Below, one piece after another: positions 23,073 through 35,000 of a stretch of DNA of 64,000 bases (position 1 is the first letter of the stretch; every line of letters starts with the position of its first letter). The position numbers were made by a program, and so were the translations under genes. The stretch is from Cloeon dipterum. Its lineage: Eukaryota > Arthropoda > Insecta > Ephemeroptera > Baetidae. The stretch covers positions 34,646,844 to 34,710,843 of the forward strand of contig NC_088787.1 in the NCBI RefSeq assembly GCF_949628265.1. The letters run 5' to 3'. The notes beneath the pieces are model-generated. The model was not told the origin of the DNA. It saw only the letters and a program-made list of their open reading frames with translations, and did not search any database.

Positions 23073-26000
23073 ATGAGAGACACTGAAGCTATGGCCTGTC
23101 CTGATTTAGCACCGTGGGAAACGCAGACTGCCGATGAAGTCGTGGCTGAGGTGAGACAAGTCAGGCTAACAGACACTGAGAGAGCTGTTTCATCAAACGT
23201 TGAAGAAGAACTACAGCAAGATGGAAACAACTTCGATCCTCTCAGGGTTGGCGCGCAAGAGCCTTGCCAAGCCGAAAACTCTGTACAGCAAAACGTGAGT
23301 AAAATATATTCAAAATATTAAGGTTCTGACTTATACATGAGTGTGAACAGTATTTTTCTCAGTGTTGCGCATATTATTTAATACCTATATTTTTTAAAAT
23401 TTATATTTGAGTCGCAACAATCTAAGTTTCGAATTGTCCATGTACTCAAAGTGATCAGTTTTGAATAACAAGACGAAATCTGTTGTAGGAGACCGCCGCA
23501 TACCAATTGGACTGTTTAGCCGAGTTAGATCAATTTTTAAACGTAGTAGCTCAACAGTCACTTCAAAATAATGCTCTGCTACAAGTTCCGTCGCCCCACC
23601 AGCCAATTCAAGATCGTGGTGAAGAAATCATCCCGCACAGAAAAATATGTTCCAAAGTTAACCCTGGGCTATACCATCTTCACCAAAGATTAACCGCCAG
23701 GAATGACTTTTTTATGTCCGAAAGTTAACTAATGTCACGCTTTTTCTTGTTCAAGGTTAACCTTTTTGGTTAATCAGAAAAAATATTCCTGGAATAACCC
23801 AGGAATATTCTTGGAGAAGAATTATTTTCTGCCTCTTGGATTAACTCTGGGTTATTCTTGGAACAATATTTTGGTTAACCTTTCGATTATTCTTTGAACA
23901 ACTTTAAGCGTGACATAAGTTATCCCTGGATTATTTTTTTAAGTTAACCCTAGATTGTTCCTAGAGAATAACCCTGGAATATTATTTATTTTATTTTTAT
24001 TTTTTTGCTTTTATTTAGGATTGTTGATTTAAATAGCAAAAACTTTATTCTTTATTACTTAAAATATAGCATAATTTATTTTTATCCAAACAATTACATA
24101 CATATTACGAAAAATTATGGAAAAATTAAAGTTTCCGCCGGGCTACACAACTCGCCAGTTCCTGCAAGACTCCCATAATACTTTTATGTTGGATTCTCAT
24201 AAGAACTGGCGAGATGTGACAATGAAGTCCGGCAGAAACTGAAATTTTTCCATGTACAAAATTTTCTAACACGCCGGTATCGTTTATCTTGAGGCCTAAC
24301 TCAAAACTGAGGATCGCGGCAGCCGTTGGCAAATAAGCGTCCGACGCTTCCTTGTCTAGCCGATCCAGGCAATCCGTCCGAACCGCCGGCTGTCCGATTG
24401 TCCTTCACTATCACTTTTGGCGTCTAGCGATGTCCGATGTCCGTTAAAACCGTTAAAACACTTTGAACTTAAACTTTGAACGGCCGTTGACGGTTGACGA
24501 CTCGCTTGCGCTTGACTCTTTCGTTAGACTAGGGAAGAGAGCGAAGCAGGAATTATGGAAGTGGAAGTCGCCTGCTTGTTCTTGCCTGTCTGTCCTGCTG
24601 CCCGTCGCCCCCTCCCCCGCTCCATAACACAGGCAGGCAGAAGGCATTCCATGCAAGCGCGTGCATGCTTGTGCAGCCGCCGCTACCGCGCGCAGAATAA
24701 AATCGTCCTTTTAACCCTTTTTTGTCCTTCGTCATGACCAGATCTGTATTTAAAGATTTGCCCGTTTGTCGTTATATTTAATTAGGAAAATTTATTTGGC
24801 TTTAGTGATAGTAAATAAGTTTATTTAAATGAATTTAAAGCAAAGTTTCAACTTTTGACTCTGGGGCTTCATAAATTTTAGTTAAATAATCAAAAAATTG
24901 TTTGGTCGTAATATTTTAATTAAATACAACATCAAAAAATTATAAATAAATATTTGCGAGAATATTTTTTGCGCGTACAAGTTTGATAAATCTATAAAAA
25001 CGTGGAATGCGTGTATTTAATTTTTAATAATTAAGAACCGCTCGAAAAATCTGGGGAAGTAGTTAATTATTCTAGTGGGCATCTTGAAGAAATATTCCTG
25101 GAATATTCATTTGGTTAATTTTTTAGGTTAACCCTTGAATGATCCAAAAGAATATTTCTGGAACATTTAATAAGATTAATTTTTTGGGTTAACCCTGGAA
25201 TGATCCAAAAGAATATTCCTGGAATATTTATGCATGGTTAATACAATTTTCACCGCCAGGAATATTCTAGGGATATTCCTGATGATTAATTTTTAGGGTG
25301 AACTTTAAATAATCTGTGGCTAACCTGGAATAATCGTGGAATAATCTTGGATTAATTTTTCGGATTAATCTTTTCGGATAAAAATCGAATAGCCCAAGAT
25401 TATTCCGGATATTTTTGGAATATAATTTTCTGTGCGGGATGTGTCCTTCATCGTCCGATGTTGCGGGACCTCAGCTAGCTTTGCACACTGAAGAGAATTC
25501 TGCGATATCAGCAGCACCAGAAGATATGGAACACGAGCCAGAGCGCCACGACGAAGCTCAACTACAACCATTACAAAATGAACCTCTGCTGCAAGGTCCG
25601 TTGCCCCACCAGCCAATTCAAGATCGCGTTGAAGAAATCATGTGTCCTTCATCGTCCGATGTTGCGGAGCCTGCTGAAGAGGCTTCGGTATCAGCAGAAT
25701 CAGAAGATATGGAGCACGAGCCAGAGCGCCACGATATTTCAAGTCCCGACGGATCGTCCAATCAGAACAATAAAACAGCGTCTAAGGAGCAAGCAGATGA
25801 CGTGCCTCCCTCCGTTACAGACGAAAATAAATGTCTGTTCCCGAGGAAGCTCAATATTTTCCGTGAGAAGCTTGAAGAGAATCGAGATCCAAGAATGGAC
25901 GCTAAAATTCCACGGCCCCTAAAAAGCCGTATAGATGATCTGAAGCAAATAGTAAGAAAACATAGCTTTGATTCGGAAAAAGAGATTGAAGAGATTGAAA

Positions 26001-28374
26001 AATCAAAACAAACAAGGATTTATCAAATTGAGCGAGATTACAAAATGGCAATAAGCAGAGTAAAGGCGAATGGTATTTTGGAGAGACAACGAGAATTCGA
26101 AAAAAACTTGGGTGTTGCTGAGGCAGCGTTGGAAAAGAAGAAAAAAGAAATTGAAGTAAGAAGAAAGGACGGCGACAAAGCGAAAGAAGATCTCGCACAT
26201 TTAATGGGAGTTAAAGAAGGTATCGATGGTGAAATGAAGAAATTAGACGAGAAGCTGAGCGGTATCAGAAAGGAGATGGCAGAAAAGGAGGAGACCATCA
26301 AGCAAATCAATCTGCTGAGTTCGTCGCGTGAAGAACAGGACGTAAATTTAAACAAGACCGGAGTACTAGATTGCGAAAAAAGCTACAAAGAAAAAATTGA
26401 AGAAGTAAATGTAGAAATGTAGAATTTAAATATATGAATCTAATCAAATTAATTTCAGCCTGGGCGCGAGAGAACAACAAATATGGATCGGCTCAACATA
26501 GAGTTTGACAAAATAATCAAGTACATACGGCATCAACAACAAAAGGATCTGGAGAGGGTTCAACTAAAGCTCAAGGACCTGGAAAACGAACTCGCCTCTA
26601 GCTCTAAAAAGGTGAAGAAAAATTTAATTTCATGTTTAAAATATTAAATCTCAATTTATAGAGCTCATCGTCGTCTGAAAGCGAATCGGACAGCAACGTC
26701 GATATCTTCGCCGAAAATGATGAGCCTAAAAATAAGGTAGAAATAAATAGAAAATGTTTAAAAATATTAAATCTCAATTTATAGAGCTCATCGTCGTCTG
26801 AAAGCGAATCGGACAGCAACGTCGATATCTTCGCCGAAAATGATGAGCCTAAAAATAAGGTAGAAATAAATAGAAAATGTTTGACAAGATTTTAATAAAT
26901 GTATATATTTTCAGAGACCGAAGGTTACGGGAAAACTGTCAATGCACACGGCGAGAGGAAATGAACCCCAAGAAAAAAAAAACAAAAAAGGTAAAAAGAA
27001 AATTTAATTATAGTTTAAAATTTTGTAACGTCAATTTATAGAGATACCTGACGTCTGACAGCGAATCCGACCATGAGCCCATAAAAAAGGTGATACTAAA
27101 CAGAAAATATTTGACAAGATAATAATTAACGTATATATTTTCAGAGATCGAAGCCCATAGGGAAATCGACTACACACACAGCTAAAGTGTCAAAAGAAAA
27201 TGTTAAGCCTAAGGTAAGATGAAGAAGAAATTTATTTTCAATTATTTTAATATATATATATATAATTTCAGAAAACATGGCTTGATGATGATTCGGAGGA
27301 CGATATGTTTAATCCGAAAGCGTCTACTTCTGCCGTGAGTTCATTTACATATTTAAATATATCGCCATTATGACTAAAAATTTTAACAGGCATGTAAAAC
27401 AACCATCCAAAATTATCTGGCGCCCAAATCATCAAATCAGGCCAATACTGTAAGTATATATATATATATATAATCTTTTAAAATTTAGTTATGGTAACTT
27501 TTATTAAAAGATGCTGAAAAAAAAGACGGTTGAGGATCGAGCAAGTACCGTTGATACAACGATCCGTTCATCAGAAAAAAAGAAGATACAGACTGAATCG
27601 TTCGAGCAACAGATCGATCATCTTGATGTAATCAACAGCGTTCTTACAGCTATAATGACGCATGGAGTGAGAAAAAAAATAAAATGCGTATTTACATCAT
27701 TTTCATATTTATTTTTAGGAACTGAACGATCAAACACAAGAATACGAAAAATTGAGAGCTTGTGTCAAACAGGTTTCTTCTCTACAGAAGGTACTTGATT
27801 TAATGTTTTTTTATTCGATTTGAGTCTCATAAAATATTTTACAGGCGAAGAACACAATAATTTCAAAAGCTGTCACTATCGTCAAAGGAGGAGGGTCCAA
27901 CAAAAAGAGATGTGCTGAAGAGGCTGCATTGAGAGGGATAAAAGAAATGCGGAAAAATCTGATGGTAAATATTAAATTATATACAATAAATTGCATATTG
28001 AATATATAAAATTTACATTCTAGCCCAATAAAAAATGGTCCGAGGTAACAGGTTTGCTAAACAACTTCTCCATGGTAAGTTTTTAAAATATAACAATATT
28101 AGGTCATAAATTTAATGATATTTTTTCAGAACGTGGCCAAACTCTTCAAAGACGCTTCTTCACTATTCCGTGTTGTACTGTCTGCGCTGAAGGATGCCTT
28201 AGAAGATGGCATATATAAAAAGCTTTCCGCCTACTGTGAGGTAAATATAAACAAAATACCACTACAACAGGTTATATAATATAATTTCTGTTAAAGGTTT
28301 TCCCCAACGAAGCTGCAAACACCCCGCAACAGGTAACGAAGAAAACGAAATGTAACAGAAGTTCAAATAAATAG
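23073..28374 (+). CDS. Many-exon coiled-coil protein gene in the Polinton, interrupted by copy B
   Basis: Exons by GT-AG: 23073-23294, 23489-23631 then 25441-26404 (one exon split by transposon copy B), 26459-26611, 26662-26736, 26785-26859, 26915-26990, 27042-27089, 27145-27213, 27272-27334, 27390-27449, 27511-27666, 27719-27790, 27845-27964, 28024-28074, 28130-28240, 28297-28374. Most introns are 45-60 nt, in phase 0. The protein is acidic and Ser/Glu-rich early, with a tandem CPSSSDVA/PHQPIQDR repeat, then a long Lys/Glu coiled coil, then small basic segments. Exon 26915-26990 is 76 nt, one base too long in an A10 run, breaking the frame. I recognise no enzymatic domain. The last exon has a strong internal donor (CAG/GTAACG at 28,332) that could join it in frame to polB at 29,076. 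Confidence 0.72.
23632..25438 (-). mobile_element. Transposon copy B (CCCGCACAG family) inserted in a coding exon
   Basis: 1,807 bp, reverse orientation relative to copy A. It lies between GAAGAAATCAT and ATGTGTCCTTC. The host exon contains a second repeat unit near 25,635 reading GAAGAAATCATGTGTCCTTC without interruption, so the target duplication is exactly AT and the termini are CCCGC...GCGGG. A 2-bp duplication is unusual; the CACTA and ISL2EU-type groups are candidates, but no transposase is present to decide. The insertion brings stop codons into the coiled-coil gene. Confidence 0.9.
26662..26859 (+). repeat. Tandem exon duplication in the coiled-coil gene
   Basis: A 123-bp unit of intron plus exon is repeated, giving two identical 75-nt exons (26,662-26,736 and 26,785-26,859) encoding the acidic SSSSESESDSNVDIFAENDE peptide. 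The copies, including intron sequence, are nearly identical, so the duplication is recent. Confidence 0.85.
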
Positions 28375-29075
28375 CATCGTGGTATAAAAATATTCATAGC
28401 TCAACGCATGTCCATTTTGCGACAAAAAAGGTTACTTTTATAAAAACAGTGATTGCTTGATCGTAATGTAAATTCGCTAAATATTTTTAACATAACTTTT
28501 AACACAAGTAAATTATTTCTTATACAAAGATGCGATATTGAGATTTAAATTACGTTTAGAAAATTACTATTTTTTTCATGCCAGAAACTGGCAATTAAAA
28601 CTAGAATCTATGTTGAGCTCTGTATTATTTATATTTACCACGACCTAGAAAAAAGTCCTATATTTCATTACTCTCATTATAACATTTTTAAAATTATCAA
28701 TAAGATTATTACTAAAATTGTTAGTGATCGATAATCAGAGAACTTAATATATTTTTAAATTTAAACTCGCGAGCTGCAAAGACAGAGGCATTTGTACATC
28801 ACAGCAGTTTGTATTCCTATTAACAATGATCACACTCCAACTCGTTAACCTGAGGAATTAAAATCACCTTTTAGAGAAAATTTATTCTTACAGCGATGCA
28901 CACTATCAATTTAGCCATTAAACTAGAATGTTTGTTGAGCTATGAACTATTTCATATAACACGAAAAATAGAGATGCTTACTGGGTCAATTTTGCTTTTA
29001 TACAAGAACTAGCTTTCACATAAAGTCGTCTGAGATATAAAATATTTATATACTAAAAAATTTTTTCACTCGCAG
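28375..29075 (+). other. Spacer or intron between the coiled-coil gene and polB
   Basis: AT-rich, no open frame of note. It is bounded on the left by the donor CAG/GTAACG (28,333) and on the right by a TTTTTTCACTCGCAG acceptor ending at 29,075, so it can be read as a 743-nt intron. No TATA box was noticed before 29,133. Confidence 0.5.
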
Positions 29076-32000
29076 ATCGGGCTAGGCGCGCCAACTCAGG
29101 AAAATACCTCAAATGCATACAGAGCACACGAAATGCAACGTTTAGCAGAGATCATCAATGGTGCACGTGAATTGAATTCAAACGATTCGCAAATAGAGGA
29201 GGTGGTAGATTTAGAACCTGTTGAAGGTCCCCGAGATGGAACAAAGACATTCAAAATAACAAGTAGGGCGATTCGCACTCTTGAGCAATTCCAAATGCGT
29301 TATACTAAATGCAAAGTCGAAGTCGTCAATACCAATCCACAAATATCTTTTTTGGCGGCTCTCGTAGATAGTGTCGAGTACATGATTGAACATGTGCACA
29401 ATTTAGATTTTATTGGATTCGTGATATCAACCAATCAAGACCAAACATTGACAATACCTTTCATTCGGCGGGGTCAATTCAGCCCTGAATTTATTTTAAA
29501 TCATGTTCAATCATTTGCTCAATCTGCGAGAGAATTTATTGCCACTAATATTTTTCAACTTGACGTTATAGTAGCACCCGATCTTCATGGGGAGGGAAGC
29601 CGGTTTAAAGAAAACCAAAACGTTGCTGAAAAAAAATCTTGTGTGACGTCAAAAAACTATCAAAGAAATCAATTTCTCTCAGATGCATTACTCCATGCGA
29701 ACTATGATGTAAACCTACAGCAGAAAATGTGTGTTCTGTATGCTGTTGTTACAGGGATGAAATTTTGCGAGTACAAGGAGAACCTGAAAATTGCGAAAGA
29801 TGACCGTAATACATATCAAAGTAGAAAGGCTGAACTAGAAAAAAAGTGGAGAGAGGACACCAAGCAAAGGAGTCGAGAATTTGTAAATGACGTGATGTGG
29901 TTCCTACTAAATTTAAACATGTCTCTAGAGAACGGAGCAGGTACGGCACACCTTAAAAGAATTCAAGAGCTTTTGGGCAACGATTATAAATTGATAGTAT
30001 ATTTTGGGCACTCAAACACAGCTCGTTCATTTGGCAGAGCTTATATGTCTGGTGATGAATCTAAGAAACATATTTATCTAGCATACGATTCAGAGACCCA
30101 TCACTATAACATGATGAAAAGCCCTGCAAGTTTTCTCTTGAGAAAAATTTTCTGTGTTTATTGCGAACAAGGTCATTTTAACGAACGCCACAGCAACTGT
30201 CGTGGCTCAAAATGCTCAAAATGCGGTCTTGCTTGTAAATCGGACGCTCCTTTGCAAGAGAAAAGAAAATGTAGTGATTGCAACTTCGATTTCTCGACTA
30301 AAATGTGTTTTGAAGGGCACAAAAAGCATCTGAAATGTGAAGAGAGGAAAATTTGCGGAAAGTGCTGTTTGCTAATCGATTTCAAGCTTTTAAAGGGAAA
30401 GAAACATATTTGTAACACAAGGTATTGTCAAAATTGTGAAAAATTCAAAAATCTTCCACACAACTGCTACCCCACCGAGAAAAAAGTCAACCAAAAGGTG
30501 CCCATTGGGTGCCCGCGTTCGGTCACCCGGCTACCCCGCGTGGGCACCCAGATGGGCACCCATTGGTTATACCGCATGTCCAACCCTTCGGGCACCCGCG
30601 AGTGGTCATGCCCAGAATTCGGTCACCAAATGGGCACCCATTATATGACCTTTCACAGAATCTCCTTTTATGTACATTTAAAGTATACCTGAATTCAGGG
30701 AGCGTAATAAATGAGAAGCCGAGAATGTTCGTTGACCAAAAGCTAACCATCGGGTGCCCGGCTGAGGTTACCACCAGTGGGCAGCCAATGGTTACCTTTT
30801 GGCTACCTTTTATCTAGGGCTGTCAGGTGGCAGGTCGATTGACTCTGTTCGTTAAAAAAGATAAATATGTAGCGCAAAATGACAGCCCTAGGTAAGAGGT
30901 AGCCAAAAGGTAACCATTGGGTGCCCGCTTGGGGTTACCCTCAGTGGGCAGCTAGATGGGCAGCACTTTTATTGGATGATATTCATACAACAATTAAAGT
31001 ACAATTAAATAATACATTTTTTACATCAAATTTGAAGATCCCTATTTTTAAAAATCCCCGAAAATCAAATTATGTGAATGAAGGGTGGACTGTAACTCTT
31101 TACTGGGTTAGGTTATCACCTTGAAATTTTCATTTTCTATCCTAGTTTTCCACCATGAACAACTTATCAACCTACAAAAAATTCGCAGGGCAAAGGTCTA
31201 GGTCACCTTTTGCAACCTTTACTCAAAAATTCAAAATCAAGGGATGATACAACCCTTAGATCTTTTTGGGGTTCAGGGCTGAATTGTAGCCCTTGAAATT
31301 CTACACAAGCTCACCAAGTTTCAAAGGCGCAACAGTAGTTTTGCTGTAATTTGAATTTGAAAATTAAAATCCGGCTCGATGCCGCTCGATCGAGCACGGC
31401 CTTTAGTCGGCGAGTTCGCCCATCATTCGTCGAGAATATTTTTACCCATTCCATTTATTTAGACACATCAAGAGGGCCCAGGGTAGACATGCTAAGGTCG
31501 ATACCGACCTTCAGGGTCTTTACCTGACGTGACCCTGAGATAATTTTTTTTAAAATATCAAATTTCATCAAGCTTGGTGTCTTTCCGTAGGTTATCACCA
31601 GTCTACAGATCAAATATAAAGCCAAAACTGCCGATTTCAAATTTTAACACTTTTTAACATCACGTCAGGATTAATGGCTTCCACAATTATTTCAAGAATT
31701 GGTTTCAGGATTGTCATTTGGCGGTTTAGGCTGTATTTTTGAGCTGTACAGAGGCCAAAACCTATAAAAAGACACCATGATTGAAGAAATTGGACATTTT
31801 CCAAATTATCATCTCAGGGTCTCGTTCGGTTCAGACCCTGAAGGTTGATTATGACCTAAATGTGTCTATCCTTGGTCCTCTTGTCGTGCCTAATCAAATG
31901 GAATGGATTAAAACATCATCGCCGAATGATAGGCGAACTCGCTGACCGAAGGCCATGCTCGATCGAGCGGCATCGAGCCGTATTTCAACTTTCATTTTCA

Positions 32001-35000
32001 AATTACAGCAAACATTTTTGGTACTTCTAAAACTTGGTGTGCTTGTGCAGATTTTCACGGGCTAACCCCAAAAAATCTGAGAGGGCTATCATCCATTAAT
32101 ATTGAATTTTCAAAAAAGAAAGGTGACCATGACCGTTGACCTGCGAATTAAAAGTAGTTCACAATTGAAAACTAGGTTTGGCAGTGAAAATTCGAAGGTT
32201 ATACCTGATGCAGTTAAGTTACATTCCACCTTTCAATAACAGAATAATCAGTTACAATTAAAAAAATAAATTATCAAGTGTAAACAACTATTTTTCAACA
32301 CCAAAAAAAAGCGTACAATAGACTGCGGAGAACTGCACACTTACAAATTAATAAGACTTAATAGTTAAAACGTTTAAAACCATAACATATTAATTTTTGA
32401 GGTTATGCAGTTACAGAGCAAATAATATTGGATGATTATAACAATTGTACGAGTTTACCAGCAGTTGGGAATTCCCCCTTGGCTGCCATTAATTGGCGAC
32501 AGCTATTACTTTTGATTTAATAAGATTCCACAGAGAAAGAGGACACGGTCCTGCAGCTGTGCATTCAACATTCAACCCTTAAAATAATTATATTTGATGT
32601 GCTGGACACCAATCGTCTTCGAAGTGTAATTACATTTGTTTTCAATGTGCTGATGTTTCTAGGGTGATTGGCGTAACTGATTTTCGTTTTAAGCACATTA
32701 AAATGAATTATATAAGTCCAGAAGGCACAGCAGCAGCATTTAATAAAAAAACTCAATGAGAGGGAATTAAAATTAGAAGTATACCAGTGGCACCATCTGT
32801 TGCTATTGGCTTGAAACATTTAAGGCTTTTGCAATTGTTATTTTTTAAACTTATGAGATCATTATCAGAACAATAATTTTAAAAATTTAGTTGTGTCCAC
32901 AATAATTAGTTGTCTGGGAAATTATAGAAAATTTCATCTAGAGAATGTAAACCGAAACTAAAAATATGCCGCAAACACAGACTAAATCATAACAATAGTT
33001 ATTGGATTCAGTTGCTGCAAACATAAGTTGAGTGAATTTACTAACGTATTTGAGCAGAACATATATTTATGAGTCTTGTTAAAAATTATATTTAAGATTA
33101 AAACACAAAAAACGACATTAAACATACAAAGAAAACCGGTAAACCAAAAATCCACTCAATGTGCCTACTCATGTCGTCCAGCGTCCCAGCACTTATCCTG
33201 TAAACATGGGCGTTGCTTTTCATCTTTGGGGTCCATGGTTCCATCCAATTCATGTCAGCCGAAAATGGAAACAAAACAGCAGACAAACCCTGCAAAATAA
33301 AATACAAAGTATTAATTATCTACTCAATAATATCGCCGGGAATTCAACTGCATACCTGCGGATACTATGCGGCCGGAGTTTTGTGAACTTGTCCAGGCTT
33401 GTCATCCGGATGGCCATCGCGTTCAGGCAGCTATTCCCAAGTTCCCAACCAGAGGACATCAAAATAATCAATCAGGGCGGGACACGGTGCAAGCCTGATG
33501 ACACAAGGATGATTTTGAAGCAATTTAAAACGAATATGTATTTTGATATGTGTCTACGCGCGCGTATTTTTGTACACCGCCGCGCCGTACGCAAATCTAA
33601 TGTAAATTCAATGATACCTTACCTTTCGGAACATCAGGAACACCTACAATCCATCCAAGAACCCGCTGATGTTGTCCATTTGTCGAAAAGCAACCGAAAA
33701 CACGGCGAAATTCTCGGCTAAAAATGATGATGCAATCCAGCGCGTCTCAACCATCATGCTTGTTTTCAGTCACTGAGCCAGAGGCAGCCGCAGCTGGTGC
33801 TGCTGCCGACAGTGGCGCCACACGAGTGTAACAAAGAAACGCGCGCGCGATAATGCTGAGCTAAAATTAGTGCTCAAAACGAGATAATTTAAAGAGTTTG
33901 AAATGCTAATTAGTGTTATAACGGTTATAACCAAATAAATTTTTAAAAAATAATTTTTACGAAACACGAACTCGAGAATTTACGGTGGTTCTCAGGTTGC
34001 CCATTGGTTAACCATTGGGTAACCCATTTTGGTTATCAAAGTTTTTTTTTTATTTATTTGTGTACTTAAGCTACTTTTAAAAAATATTTTCCAAAATAAA
34101 TTAAGACCTGCGGTGACGAAAATCTGACCAAATTTGAGTGTAAAACGAGTAAAGTAAAATGGTGCCCGCGCATCGGTTAACCATTGGGTAGCCAAAAGTT
34201 GCCCCTTTTTAGCAATCATATTTAAATGCATAAAAATTTATTTTTCAATCCTACAATAACCATAATAATATTTTTTCTGTGCCCAAAATTTTACGAAAAC
34301 AGTTCATGAACCGGTCACACCGCATGCAGTTATCCTATCCGAGTTACCCGAAAGCTGCCCGATGGCTGCCCACGACTGGGCACTGGCAATTTTAGGTGAT
34401 CCCAGCCAAATATAAAAAAATTCCAACCAAGCCAGGTTCAGGGTCATGCCTGATATGCAAAACCACCATTAGTTTAATTTTTTTTAGGTGACCGCAAGTG
34501 ACCATAGTAAACTGCTTGCCCGCTACGAGTATCCGAAAGGTGCCCGATGGGTGCCCAAGACTGGGCACGGGCAATTTCGGTGATCCAAGCAAACTTTCGA
34601 CAAAAATTTAATGAAACATGATTCAGGATCATGCCTGAAATGCAAAATCACCCTTAGTTTTAATTTTGTTAGGTGACCGCAAGTGACCCCCTGCCCGCTC
34701 TGGGTAACCGAAAGGTGCCCGATGGGTGCCCAAGACTGGGCACTCAAAATTTGCATGATCCAAGCAAAATTTCAAAAAAATTCCAAAGAAACATGAATTA
34801 GGATCATGCTTGAAATGCAAAATCACCCTTAGTTTTAATTTTTTTAGGTGACCGCAAAGTGACCATAGTTAACCGCCTGCCCGCTCCGAGTATCGGAAAG
34901 GTGCCCGATGGGTGCCCAAGACTGGGCACTGGCAATTTCGGTGATCCGAGCCAAATTTCGAGAAAAATCCGATGAAACATGATTCAGGATCATGCCTGAA

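Noticed and set aside
25902-26355. Hydrophobic Phe/Ser/Leu-rich minus-strand frames
   Set aside because: Antisense shadow of the Lys/Glu-rich coiled-coil exon.
33161-33721. 186-residue plus-strand frame in the polB insertion
   Set aside because: No recognisable motif, poor composition for a protein, and it overlaps a more plausible minus-strand fragment; not called as a gene.
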